A DNA stretch of 37,809 nucleotides from NCBI RefSeq assembly GCF_020829445.1, contig NZ_JAIVFV010000061.1, positions 1 to 37,809 of the forward strand. Direction: 5' to 3'. Both the position numbers and the translations under genes were made by a program. Source of the stretch: Nostoc sp. CHAB 5836 (GTDB lineage Bacteria > Cyanobacteriota > Cyanobacteriia > Cyanobacteriales > Nostocaceae). Shown one piece after another: positions 23,903-32,380 of the stretch. Position 1 is the first letter of the stretch; each line of letters begins with the position of its first letter. The notes under the pieces were generated by a model. It worked only from the letters and a program-made list of their open reading frames with translations, did not search any database and was not told the origin of the DNA.

Positions 23903-25051
23903 ATGACGCAAACAATTTCAATCAACGACTCTGACCACTTGCAACTGACACCTCTAGAAATCCCATCCCGTCTACTATTGGGCCCAGGCCCATCCAATGC
24001 CCATCCCACAGTTCTCCAGGCGATGAATACCTCACCCCTTGGGCATCTTGACCCAGCTTTTCTCGCACTCATGGATGAAATTCAGTCGTTGCTACGCTAC
24101 GTATGGCAAACAGAAAACCCACTCACTATTGCAGTCAGTGGTACGGGAACAGCCGCAATGGAAGCAACCATCACCAATGCTGTAGAACCAGGTGATGTGG
24201 TTTTGATTGGTGTAGCTGGTTACTTTGGTAATCGCCTTGTGGATATGGCTGGACGATATGGTGCAGATGTGCGAACCATTACCAAACCTTGGGGACAAAT
24301 CTTCAACCTCGACGAACTCCAAACTGCCTTAAAAACTCATCGTCCAGCTATTTTAGCTTTAGTTCATGCCGAAACCTCCACTGGCGCACGTCAACCCTTA
24401 GAAGGGGTTGCTGATTTGTGTGCTGAATTTGGCACTTTGCTGCTGGTGGATACGGTGACAAGTTTGGGTGGTGTCCCCTTGTTTTTAGATACTTGGGGAG
24501 TTGACCTCGCCTATAGTTGTAGCCAAAAAGGGTTGAGTTGTCCCCCTGGTGCTTCGCCTTTTACCATGAGTGCGCGTGCGGTTGAGAAATTGCAACAGCG
24601 CCAAAGGAAGGTTGCAAACTGGTATTTGGATATGTCCTTACTGAGCAAGTATTGGGGCCCTGAACGCACCTATCACCATACAGCACCGATTAATTTATAC
24701 TATGCATTGCGGGAAGCACTGCGTTTGCTTGCAGAAGAGGGATTAGCAAACTCCTGGCAACGGCATCAAAAAAACGTAGAATATCTCTGGGAAGAGTTGG
24801 AGAATTTAGGACTGAGTATGCACGTCCAAGAGCAGTATAGACTGCCAACGCTTACCACTGTCCGCATTCCAGCAGGGGTAGACGGTAAGGCGATCGCCCG
24901 GCAATTACTCAATGAACATAATATTGAAATTGGCGGTGGTCTTGGCGAACTAGCTAATCAAGTCTGGCGCGTCGGACTGATGGGTTTTAATAGTCGTAAG
25001 GAAAGTGTTGACCAACTTGTGGCAGCACTGCGGCAGCTTTTACCTAAGTAG
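23903..25051 (+). CDS. Alanine-glyoxylate / serine-pyruvate aminotransferase family protein
   Basis: A 382-residue class V PLP-dependent aminotransferase. The opening LLGPGPSNAHPTVLQAMNTS, AVSGTGTAAMEATITNAVEP (cofactor phosphate binding), LVDTVTSLGGVPLFLDTWGV (Asp binding the pyridine) and the PLP lysine in YSCSQKGLSCPPG are all intact, and the C-terminal GGGLGELANQVWRVGLMG is typical. Members convert glyoxylate to glycine using alanine or serine, which fits photorespiratory glycolate metabolism in cyanobacteria. The ATG at 23903 is the first in frame before conserved sequence. A 13-bp hairpin lies 92 bases downstream of the stop. Confidence 0.88.
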   Translation: MTQTISINDSDHLQLTPLEIPSRLLLGPGPSNAHPTVLQAMNTSPLGHLDPAFLALMDEIQSLLRYVWQTENPLTIAVSGTGTAAMEATITNAVEPGDVVLIGVAGYFGNRLVDMAGRYGADVRTITKPWGQIFNLDELQTALKTHRPAILALVHAETSTGARQPLEGVADLCAEFGTLLLVDTVTSLGGVPLFLDTWGVDLAYSCSQKGLSCPPGASPFTMSARAVEKLQQRQRKVANWYLDMSLLSKYWGPERTYHHTAPINLYYALREALRLLAEEGLANSWQRHQKNVEYLWEELENLGLSMHVQEQYRLPTLTTVRIPAGVDGKAIARQLLNEHNIEIGGGLGELANQVWRVGLMGFNSRKESVDQLVAALRQLLPK

Positions 25052-25143
25052 TTTTGGCAAAATTAGGTGCCTTTACTGTCTTCCTAACGCACCTGAGAAA
25101 AAGAGCGATCGCGCCATCTAGACAAATCTCAATAAACATTAAT

Positions 25144-25173
25144 AATCCTTAATAGTATTAACTATTAAGGATT
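25144..25173. terminator. Perfect 13-bp palindrome, possible terminator
   Basis: AATCCTTAATAGT and ACTATTAAGGATT flank a 4-base loop. There is no T-run downstream, so terminator function is uncertain; it could be a mobile hairpin or protein site. Confidence 0.45.
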
Positions 25174-25200
25174 GTTGAGAGGAGCAAAAACTGCTCACAA

Positions 25201-25324
25201 GGGACTTCCAATAAATAAATTATTCAATCTTGTGGGGTGGGCGGAAATGCCCGCCCTTGACTACGGACGCTGGTGTCGCCCACCCCACAAGAAGTAGTTG
25301 AGTATTTTTTAAATTGGAAGTCCC
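25201..25324. repeat. Fold-back element with two nested inverted repeats
   Basis: A 124-bp element with ends GGGACTTCCAAT / ATTGGAAGTCCC and an inner pair CTTGTGGGGTGGGC / GCCCACCCCACAAG, plus a GGGCGGAAATGCCCGCCC hairpin. It lies 16 bases beyond the stop of the RHH-like gene. It is the only copy in this window. Confidence 0.8.
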
Positions 25325-25340
25325 CAAATCTAATTGTTCC

Positions 25341-25817
25341 TTAAAAATCATCGAGAAACTGACTAAGGCGACTGATTACAGGGTCAACCTCTTGAGGAGG
25401 GGTAGCAACCGGATAAGAAGTATTATTTACTACTTCTAATTGACTTGCAGACGGAATAAACGAGCGATCGTTGACTATCAGCGCCAGTTGTGCAACTTGT
25501 TGAGAAAGTTGCAGTAGATGGTGTTCCATCGCCTCCAAACGATTAGATCCCTTGGCAAAAAAACGTTCCTCAAGTCCAGCCACTTGACGTTGCAGCTCAC
25601 CGATTTGTTGTTCAATCGGTGTTGCTGCTGTTTGTGGAGCAGGTTGTAGAGGTTCCGGTACACATAAAGATTGCCATAAGGCTTCTTTACAGAGGTCGCT
25701 GAAAGTCTTGTCTGGTTGTTTTTCCAAATAACTTTCTACTTGCGCTAACAAGCTTTCATCAGCAAGCTCTGGGTTGAACGTGACGGATTTAACTACCTTT
25801 TTTGACCATTGGAACAT
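25341..25817 (-). CDS. Putative ribbon-helix-helix partner of the ParM-like protein
   Basis: A 158-residue protein beginning five bases after the stop of the ParM-like gene. Residues 9-50 look like a ribbon-helix-helix: strand KSVTFNPEL, helix DESLLAQVESYLEKQ, helix TFSDLCKEALWQSL. A Pro/Ala linker follows, then a coiled coil of about 68-115 (IEQQIGELQRQVAGLEERFF, LEAMEHHLLQLSQQVAQLAL) and an acidic tail ending LSQFLDDF. In plasmid ParMRC systems the second gene, parR, encodes an RHH DNA-binding adaptor whose C-terminus contacts the filament, which is the same layout. The role is inferred from this order and the domain pattern. Confidence 0.6.
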   Translation of the reverse strand: MFQWSKKVVKSVTFNPELADESLLAQVESYLEKQPDKTFSDLCKEALWQSLCVPEPLQPAPQTAATPIEQQIGELQRQVAGLEERFFAKGSNRLEAMEHHLLQLSQQVAQLALIVNDRSFIPSASQLEVVNNTSYPVATPPQEVDPVISRLSQFLDDF

Positions 25818-25822
25818 CAGCT

Positions 25823-26971
25823 TTATGCCCTAGCAGCGCGATTGGAGGATAATTGGGCCTCTCCATAAATATACTGCCCCAAAGCATTCGCTTGTCGTGA
25901 AGGTGCTGCTAAATGAGCATTAATCTTTGCTTCTTTGAGCAGACGTTGAACGTCGTCCCAAAAGAACTCACCACCCCCGCCAGTGAGAATTACATCGGTG
26001 ACACGTTCTGGCAACCAGGCTAGCACACGGCTACAAATTTCGCGAGAAAACATCTCCGTAAGGTTGGGAAGAAAATCATCTAGGTTAGTGGGCTTGCTAG
26101 CCCCTTTAGGACGGTAATAGCGTTCACCTCTGGGTTTGTTAACAGCAGAAATCAGCGCTAGAGATTGACTATCTGCTCCCTCGATTTCGGCAGACACCAA
26201 TTCATAAAACTTATTCATACCGAAGTCTTCGCTCCTAGAAGCACCTCTGGCAAAGCGGAAGTTATCTACCATCAAAAGATCGACGGTTTGATGTCCAATA
26301 TCAACGATCGCCACCGATATTTTTGTAAAATCGGGACTGCCAGGACTTTTCTTCGGTTGAGCTTCAGACCACAGCAGGCTGCCGTAGCCCTCTGGCATTA
26401 CCCAAACTTTATTGACGTTCAGCGACACAGATTCGCCTCGAAAGTTCAAGACATGAGGCCCACCTACTTGGCTGATTAACTGTGCTTTTTCCTTTTCAAA
26501 TTGCTCTAAGGAAAGAAAAGGCAAACCAAGTACAACCGAAATATCGTCTTTGAGTTTGAAGTAGCCTGCACTTGCTAACACTTTTACCAGTGCAGCCTCT
26601 ACCTTAGATTGTCCGACTCCTAGATTGGCCCCAAAATCTGCTGCCAATTGACCAACAGCATATCCATTTCCTTGATACTCCAGCCACAAATCCATTAAGG
26701 GGTCAGTAGCCCTGGCTTCAAAAACACCGCCGCGTACTTGTTCTATTGACATCTGCTTCACGTTGGCAGGTACGAACACCACATTATTCGGTTCGCGGCT
26801 TACACAAGTTTTTGTGGAAGTTCTGCCTAAATCAACACTGAGAATAGTTTTCCCTGGAACACCGCCTGGCTTGGCAGGATTAACAGCATTGATGGGAGTC
26901 GATGCTGACACTCGATTCATCGGTATAGCAGCAGCATTAATCGGGGTAGCGGCGGAAGGTTGGTCTGTCAT
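25823..26971 (-). CDS. ParM/StbA family actin-like ATPase
   Basis: A 382-residue actin-superfamily protein. Phosphate-1 loop SVDLGRTSTK (about 45-54), phosphate-2 loop AIVDIGHQTVDLLMVD, and adenosine loop VILTGGGGEFF are all recognisable, along with GYAVGQLAADFG typical of the ParM/StbA group. Such proteins form ATP-driven filaments that push apart DNA molecules or organise cell structures. The first 35 residues are a low-complexity Ala/Pro/Asn extension with three repeats of (T/A)PINA(A/V). It is followed by the RHH-like gene. Its place among chromosomal housekeeping genes suggests a chromosomal copy, or plasmid DNA integrated long ago. Confidence 0.85.
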   Translation of the reverse strand: MTDQPSAATPINAAAIPMNRVSASTPINAVNPAKPGGVPGKTILSVDLGRTSTKTCVSREPNNVVFVPANVKQMSIEQVRGGVFEARATDPLMDLWLEYQGNGYAVGQLAADFGANLGVGQSKVEAALVKVLASAGYFKLKDDISVVLGLPFLSLEQFEKEKAQLISQVGGPHVLNFRGESVSLNVNKVWVMPEGYGSLLWSEAQPKKSPGSPDFTKISVAIVDIGHQTVDLLMVDNFRFARGASRSEDFGMNKFYELVSAEIEGADSQSLALISAVNKPRGERYYRPKGASKPTNLDDFLPNLTEMFSREICSRVLAWLPERVTDVILTGGGGEFFWDDVQRLLKEAKINAHLAAPSRQANALGQYIYGEAQLSSNRAARA

Positions 26972-27211
26972 GAAAGCTCCTAGTTCAAACTTAACTGTAA
27001 AAAGTTGTCATGCTCATCTTACAAAAATGCGAGCAACCAGAAATTCTAGGTTGCGTCAAGTGTAGCTAGAAATACGCCAAAAATTAATTCCGGCCATACC
27101 TCTGATCAGCTCATGCCTTCGCACATCTAGTATTATTTGGCATAGTGTAGGCGAATTTTGGCCAGATGTAACCCCTGCTTTCACTGCTTTCAAACCAAAA
27201 GCGTCCGTGTT
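26972..27211. other. Upstream region of the ParM-like operon
   Basis: I looked here for parC-type tandem direct repeats and saw none convincing; only CTAGGTTGCG and AGCTAGAAAT-like short words. There are no genes in the 240 bp. Confidence 0.35.
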
Positions 27212-27835
27212 TCATCTTCTAGTGCGTCTTAACTGGCGCTTGAATATCCAGAAAACAAATGCCAAAACCAGACCTCCAAGTACGATTTTCGATACAGGAG
27301 CAAGGTACTTGTCCACAAGTTCATACTGACTACCCAACGCGTATCCTGAGTATGTTAGCAAACCCACCCAAGCCGCGCTACCTACTGTTGTGTAAAACAG
27401 AAATGGTAGTAAGGGCATATTACTGATACCTGCGGGAACAGAAATCAAGGTGCGGATTCCTGGTACAAGACGACCAATTAATACTGCTTTTGTACCTTGT
27501 CGGTCAAACCACTTTTTAGCCTTGGTGATATCTTTACTGGATATAGCCAGCCATTTGCCATACTTGTCAGCCCAAGCTTTCAAACGGGTTTCGCCCAAAA
27601 ATTTACCCGGGTAATACCAAATAAGTGCGCCCAATACAGAACCCAAAAGTCCTGCGAAAAACACACCAATGATATTGAGTTTTGCCCCTCCTGGTTGATA
27701 TGGACTTGCTGTAAATCCAGCCAGTGGCATAATCAATTCTGAAGGAATCGGGGGAAAAAGGTTCTCTAGGAACATTAATAGGGCGATTCCCCAATAGCCA
27801 AAATAGTTGATAGTATTAGTTATCCATTCAAGCAT
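27212..27835 (-). CDS. DedA family membrane protein
   Basis: A 207-residue integral membrane protein of the DedA/SNARE-associated (VTT) family. ENLFPPIPSELIMPLAGF and the conserved GRLVPGIRTLISVPAGISNM are family signatures, with four to five hydrophobic segments including the final VLGGLVLAFVFWIFKRQ. Bacterial DedA proteins support membrane homeostasis and can flip polyprenyl phosphate or phosphatidylethanolamine lipids across the membrane. Arg in the GRxxP motif and Glu in ENLFPPIPSE are present. It is a single gene. Confidence 0.9.
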   Translation of the reverse strand: MLEWITNTINYFGYWGIALLMFLENLFPPIPSELIMPLAGFTASPYQPGGAKLNIIGVFFAGLLGSVLGALIWYYPGKFLGETRLKAWADKYGKWLAISSKDITKAKKWFDRQGTKAVLIGRLVPGIRTLISVPAGISNMPLLPFLFYTTVGSAAWVGLLTYSGYALGSQYELVDKYLAPVSKIVLGGLVLAFVFWIFKRQLRRTRR

Positions 27836-28190
27836 TGAGTCAATTCCTAAAATTGCTGCATTATGAAAGTTGGTATCGCAACACAGAAACAGAGTAAGCC
27901 GAGTGCAAGTCTAGGGATCTGTTTGATTAATTTCGAGGGTTATAAAAATTCGTAAGTAGCTCTAGCCCTTGAGATTGAGCGATAAATCGCTCACTACGAA
28001 CTTGACAAAATTAATGGAACGAACCACTAGGTTTTATTGTCTAATTTTTTAGATCCCCCTTAGTCGGTTTTTTAAAAGACTAGAGAGGATCTAAAGATTT
28101 GATGGCAAATTTAAAAACATACTTTAGGGTTTTCTTCTGAGGTTGCGGCTGTAGCAAAGTAGGGGAGAAAAGAGAGAAAATTTTACCTTG
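27836..28190. other. Intergenic region with fold-backs
   Basis: Holds a TGAGCGAT / ATCGCTCA hairpin near 27975-27992 and a longer imperfect inverted repeat, AGATCCCCCTTAGTC (28051-28065) with GACTAGAGAGGATCT (28078-28092). The latter may end transcription of the Gfo/Idh gene on the minus strand. No gene is seen. Confidence 0.4.
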
Positions 28191-28231
28191 TCCCCCTCAT
28201 CCCCCTCATCCCCCTCATCCCCCTCATCCCC
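28191..28231. repeat. 9-mer CCCCCTCAT minisatellite, second array
   Basis: About four and a half units of CCCCCTCAT, the same unit as at 584-650, ending ten bases from the stop codon of the Gfo/Idh gene. Confidence 0.9.
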
Positions 28232-28241
28232 TTTTCTTCTT

Positions 28242-29348
28242 CTAAGCTGTCGGAGTCAATGATTGTACTCTCGGTTCCGATTGCCAGTCTAAGGGATTCC
28301 AAACTCGATCTTCTAGGGCCATTTGCTCAATCAAACTTGCCAGTCTTAGGGCTTTGAGAGCTTGTTCACCACCTACTGAGGGTTGATTGCCACCGTGTAC
28401 ACAGTTGACAAAATGTTCTAACTCTGCGCTCAGGGGTTGAATATTGGTGGTGTAGACTTTTTCAATCACACCATCTTGCCTGTAAAGTACTTGTCGGTGG
28501 TCGGTGAGAGAATTGGCAGTGGTTTGTCGGTGAATTAAAATTTCATTCTTGAGAAAATCTGCCTCAGTGAATGAATTTTTGCAATGGGCGACAATCCGGC
28601 GAATTTTTCGGTGAGTGACTTTACTAGCAGTCAAAGTAGCAACAATACCATTAGCAAACCCCAAGGTGGCAGTTACGTAATCTAAATAACCAGAGTCTAG
28701 GGCGCGAGTACCGCTAGCAGTCAATTTCGTGACTGGGGAAGCAGCTAATTCCAAAAGTAGGTCGATGTCATGGATCATTAAATCCAGCACAACCGAAACA
28801 TCGTTTGCCCGATCAGAGTAAGGACTCATCCTGTGGGCTTCTAGCGCCAGCAATTCCTCAGTTTTCAGGACTTGGCTCAGTTCTTTAAAAGCTGGGTTGA
28901 AACGCTCAATATGACCTACTTGCAGGATACACCCAGACTCAGCTGCGGCATTTACTAAAGACTCTGCCTCAGAAATACTGGCTGCGATCGGTTTTTCAAT
29001 CAAAACATGAATTCCCGCCAACAGACAGTTGATACCCACGGCATAGTGCAGACGAGTGGGAACAGCTACACAAACTGCTTCCACAAGGGGTAGCAGGTCA
29101 CAGTAATCTTCAAAAAAACGCACTTTATACTTGCTGGCAGTTTCTAACCCTCTCTCAACGTTAATATCTGCCACTCCCACTAGTTCAACATCTTTCATTG
29201 AACTCAGCACACGAGCGTGGTGTTGTCCCATGTTACCCACTCCAATCACGCCTATGCGGATCGGTCGTGGCTGGTTGCGCTGTGTATATGGATTCGGTTC
29301 TGCCACTGATATGCTATTTTGCACTATTATTCTCTCCTCAACCACCAA
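28242..29348 (-). CDS. Gfo/Idh/MocA family NAD(P)-dependent oxidoreductase
   Basis: A 368-residue dehydrogenase. The Rossmann dinucleotide site is GVIGVGNMGQHHARVL (about 34-49), followed by VGVADINVERG, the EKPIA motif with its catalytic-region Lys, and QVGHIERFNPAF at the start of the C-terminal alpha/beta domain. Members oxidise or reduce sugars or related compounds, often nucleotide-sugar intermediates of polysaccharide synthesis; the SEAESLVNAA to VGHIERFNPA spacing resembles UDP-sugar 3-dehydrogenases. No pathway neighbours help. The first 28 residues (VVEERIIVQNSISVAEPNPY) precede the fold and may be a poorly conserved extension or mis-chosen start. Confidence 0.85.
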   Translation of the reverse strand: MVVEERIIVQNSISVAEPNPYTQRNQPRPIRIGVIGVGNMGQHHARVLSSMKDVELVGVADINVERGLETASKYKVRFFEDYCDLLPLVEAVCVAVPTRLHYAVGINCLLAGIHVLIEKPIAASISEAESLVNAAAESGCILQVGHIERFNPAFKELSQVLKTEELLALEAHRMSPYSDRANDVSVVLDLMIHDIDLLLELAASPVTKLTASGTRALDSGYLDYVTATLGFANGIVATLTASKVTHRKIRRIVAHCKNSFTEADFLKNEILIHRQTTANSLTDHRQVLYRQDGVIEKVYTTNIQPLSAELEHFVNCVHGGNQPSVGGEQALKALRLASLIEQMALEDRVWNPLDWQSEPRVQSLTPTA

Positions 29349-29558
29349 ATTTAGAGACGCTACGGCCGTTGGCGTTTATACTCGAAAGCCGGTTACTATC
29401 CGTCTAAAACCATCCAGATGGTAACATAGAGCCTATGTTTATGAAGAATTTCAAAGTTTGTGATCGGTTCCCGTAATCCAAATATCTTTTGTATAGATAG
29501 TTTGGGCATCTTATGAAGGTGTGATTTGGCGATTTGAAATCCAAAATTTGCAACTGAC

Positions 29559-30236
29559 ATGAAAGCTGTAATTTTGTTATCTGGGGGATTAGACTCTTCC
29601 ACTGTTCTGTACAAAGCTCAGGCTGATGGCTGTGAATGTCATGCTATTTCCTTTGATTACCAGCAGCGACACCGACGAGAGTTACAGTCAGCCGTCACCG
29701 TTGCTCAAAAAGCGGCGATCGCAAAACATCAGGTAGTTAATTTTGACTTACGACAATGGGGTGGTTCAGCCCTTACCGATAACGCCATTGATTTACCCCA
29801 GGAGCGATCGCTGGATGAAATGTCTCAAAATATTCCTGTCACCTATGTTCCGGCTCGTAATACCATATTTTTAAGCTTTGCTCTTGCTTATGCCGAAGCG
29901 ATCGCAGCAGAGCGTGTCTATATCGGTGTCAATGCCTTAGATTACTCAGGATATCCTGATTGTCGTCCCGACTATATCCAGGCAATGCAGGAAGTTTTTC
30001 GCCTGGGAACCAAACAAGGGCGTGAGGGACAACCAATTAATATTGTTGCACCCCTAATCAACTTGAAAAAAACTGAAATTATCCAACTGGGGAACCAATT
30101 GGGAGTTCCTTGGGAGCTAACTTGGTCTTGCTATACCGGTGGAGATGTCGCCTGCGGTGTGTGTGATTCTTGTCGCTTACGGCTAGCAGCTTTTGCCGAA
30201 TTGGGAATCGTAGATCCACTCACCTATGCTCAGTAG
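29559..30236 (+). CDS. queC: 7-cyano-7-deazaguanine synthase QueC
   Basis: A 225-residue enzyme that turns 7-carboxy-7-deazaguanine into preQ0 using ATP and ammonia, a step toward queuosine. The PP-loop LLSGGLDSST (6-15) starts the protein, YVPARNTIFLSFALAYAEAI and NALDYSGYPDCRPDYI are family signatures, and the zinc site is formed by Cys191, 199, 202 and 205 in CYTGGDVACGVCDSCR. Length is normal. QueG, the last enzyme of the pathway, is encoded about 11 kb away at 17055. Confidence 0.95.
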   Translation: MKAVILLSGGLDSSTVLYKAQADGCECHAISFDYQQRHRRELQSAVTVAQKAAIAKHQVVNFDLRQWGGSALTDNAIDLPQERSLDEMSQNIPVTYVPARNTIFLSFALAYAEAIAAERVYIGVNALDYSGYPDCRPDYIQAMQEVFRLGTKQGREGQPINIVAPLINLKKTEIIQLGNQLGVPWELTWSCYTGGDVACGVCDSCRLRLAAFAELGIVDPLTYAQ

Positions 30237-30425
30237 GGGTATTAAGAGTGCTGTTAACGGATAGCTATGGTTTAGCCCGTGTTAAGTGCTGAGTTATATC
30301 AAGTCCGGGTAATTAGTTATGATTCCCACAGTCGTTGCACCCCTTTTACAAATAAAACAATTCTGGTATATATCTGTAATAGAGTGTGTTGGCGATGTAG
30401 CTAGATAAAATCAAGTTGTCTTGAG

Positions 30426-31454
30426 ATGGCACTCTCGGAACTAACTGTTACGGTATGTGTCACCACTTACATGAATCATCTTGAGAAATTACTGCAACTA
30501 GTTGAACTCCTAGATGAAAAGATTTTATTTCTAAAGGGTAAAGAAATTACCGAAGCAAACCCTTTAGTATTGTTTCAGCTTGTTCAAGAAATTGAAGAAG
30601 CAAAAACACAACGGGAAGTTCTCAAGCTAGAAATTGGAAGTATTAATTGCAGCGTAAATAGTCAAAAATTATACCTGGCTTTATTAAAATTAGGCTATAA
30701 AGACCAAATTCTCGCGTTTAAAAAATTTGTGCGATCACAATCTATTGGTGCGTTTCTGATCCACGGTTGTCCCGACTACGGACAACGTTGGCTGCTGAAT
30801 CGTCTAGTGACGCAACATATCGACAGCGGAACGACTAACAAAACCTTACCCTTACCCGTAGAACTCCATCGCATCGGACGTAGAACAGATATTTCTACCC
30901 TTTGGCGAGAACTTGGGGGACGTTTTGGTTTGCACAGACAAAATACAGCTCCAGAAATAATTGATCGCGTTTATCAATGCTGGCAAACACAAAACGTTGT
31001 GCTGATTTTTCACGACGTTAATTGTATGCCAGAAAATTATTTAGAGAAATTAATCCATGAATTTTGGCTACCACTAGCAACACAGGCACGAAAGACAGCA
31101 TCATCTACGCAAAAATACAGATTATTAATGTTACTTGTAGACTATGAAGGCTGTGTGGGAACGCGAGAAACACTATTTTTTGAGAGAATTGAACCCAATT
31201 GGGAAGCCAAAATACCCGTTAAATTACCCGTTATCAATCGATTTTGTAAGCATGAGCTAAACGAGTGGTTGAATACAGTAGAGATGGAATTTGATGAATT
31301 ACCTTTGACTGAAGTAATTAGTCAAAAAAACGACCTCGGACAAGAAATTTTAGACAATAGCGACAGTGGCATTCCTGAACTGGCATTTTCGGAGATATGC
31401 GATCGCTGTGAGTGTAACTGGTATGAAGTAAAAGATAAGTGGTTAACACTGTGA
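30426..31454 (+). CDS. Inactive STAND-like (iSTAND) protein with N-terminal coiled coil
   Basis: A 342-residue protein. Residues 20-70 form a coiled coil, LLQLVELLDEKILFLKGKE through FQLVQEIEEAKTQREVL, matching the N-terminus of the protein at 37341. Residues 100-285 have the layout of a STAND NTPase, but the P-loop position reads FLIHGCPDYGQRWLLNRL (about 110-127): glycines remain and the Lys-Ser/Thr is gone, so ATP binding is doubtful. The Walker-B-like strand is NVVLIFHDVN. Such inactive STAND modules occur in NTPase-regulated conflict systems beside MoxR and vWA genes, where they act as adaptors or sensors. An alternative start is Met16 (30471). Its TGA overlaps the next start (GTGA). Confidence 0.7.
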   Translation: MALSELTVTVCVTTYMNHLEKLLQLVELLDEKILFLKGKEITEANPLVLFQLVQEIEEAKTQREVLKLEIGSINCSVNSQKLYLALLKLGYKDQILAFKKFVRSQSIGAFLIHGCPDYGQRWLLNRLVTQHIDSGTTNKTLPLPVELHRIGRRTDISTLWRELGGRFGLHRQNTAPEIIDRVYQCWQTQNVVLIFHDVNCMPENYLEKLIHEFWLPLATQARKTASSTQKYRLLMLLVDYEGCVGTRETLFFERIEPNWEAKIPVKLPVINRFCKHELNEWLNTVEMEFDELPLTEVISQKNDLGQEILDNSDSGIPELAFSEICDRCECNWYEVKDKWLTL

Positions 31455-32380
31455 ATTATAAACAACTTGAGTATACAGGAAAAGTACAGCCGAAATTGGG
31501 CGATCGCGATCTAAATGGGCAACTTTTGTATCCTTATTTACCCTACGATGAGTTAATCGAAGCGGTAAATTTAGCAATTTACCTCGAACGTCCGTTACTA
31601 CTCAAAGGTGAACCGGGATGCGGTAAAACTCGGTTAGCACGTGCAGTTGCCTACGAATTGGATTTACCATTAGAAGCCTGGTATATCAAATCTACCACCC
31701 GTGCAAAAGATGGACGTTATACCTACGATGCTGTCGGTAGACTAAGAGATGCTCAACTTGCTGCTACGGCAAGAATGATTAAAGATGAAGATATACCCCG
31801 TATTACCAATCCTGCAACCTATGTACAATGGGGAGCATTGGGACGTGCATTTCAAAATACAGAGCGCACGGTGGTCTTAATTGATGAAATCGATAAAGCT
31901 GACATTGATTTTCCCAACGATTTACTTTTGGAACTTGATGAACAACGCTTTATTGTTGATGAAACAGGAGAAAATATTCAAGCCAAAGCAGCACCAATAG
32001 TTTTTATTACCAGCAACGACGAGAAGGACTTACCCGATGCTTTTTTGCGGAGGTGTCTGTTTCACAAAGTGGAATTTCCTAGCATCCCCAGGTTAGTCGA
32101 AATAGTTAACAGTCACTTTCCCGCAGCACCAGAAGCGTTGATAAATAAAGCTCTGGCAAGATTTTTGAAATTGCGTGACGATATGGCGAAAGATAAGGGA
32201 GAAACCGGAAAGAAAGTCACTACCAGCGAGTTAATTGATTGGTTTCGCGTTTTGCGTAGGTATCCCGAAGATGAGGTTTTAGCAAAATTGGAATTGGATG
32301 GGAAATTGCCCTATGCGGAGGTATTGTTGAAGACTTGGGATGACCATCTGCGATATTTGAGAGGGAGTCGTGGACGCTAA
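31451..32380 (+). CDS. MoxR-type AAA+ ATPase
   Basis: A 309-residue ATPase from the GTG at 31451, which overlaps the previous stop as GTGA; a GTG at 31439 would add four residues. Walker A is LKGEPGCGKTRLA, Walker B VVLIDEIDKADIDFPN, sensor 1 FITSNDEKDLPDAFLRR with arginine finger residues. The STTRAKDGRYTYDAVGRLRD loop is typical of the MoxR family. MoxR ATPases act as chaperones with vWA proteins, remodelling partners with ATP. The next gene overlaps its 3' end by 11 bases and encodes the vWA protein, so the two are almost certainly co-translated. Confidence 0.92.
   Translation: MNYKQLEYTGKVQPKLGDRDLNGQLLYPYLPYDELIEAVNLAIYLERPLLLKGEPGCGKTRLARAVAYELDLPLEAWYIKSTTRAKDGRYTYDAVGRLRDAQLAATARMIKDEDIPRITNPATYVQWGALGRAFQNTERTVVLIDEIDKADIDFPNDLLLELDEQRFIVDETGENIQAKAAPIVFITSNDEKDLPDAFLRRCLFHKVEFPSIPRLVEIVNSHFPAAPEALINKALARFLKLRDDMAKDKGETGKKVTTSELIDWFRVLRRYPEDEVLAKLELDGKLPYAEVLLKTWDDHLRYLRGSRGR

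Noticed and set aside
26972..27211. Possible parC centromere upstream of the ParM-like gene
   Set aside because: No tandem direct repeats of consistent length could be found by eye.
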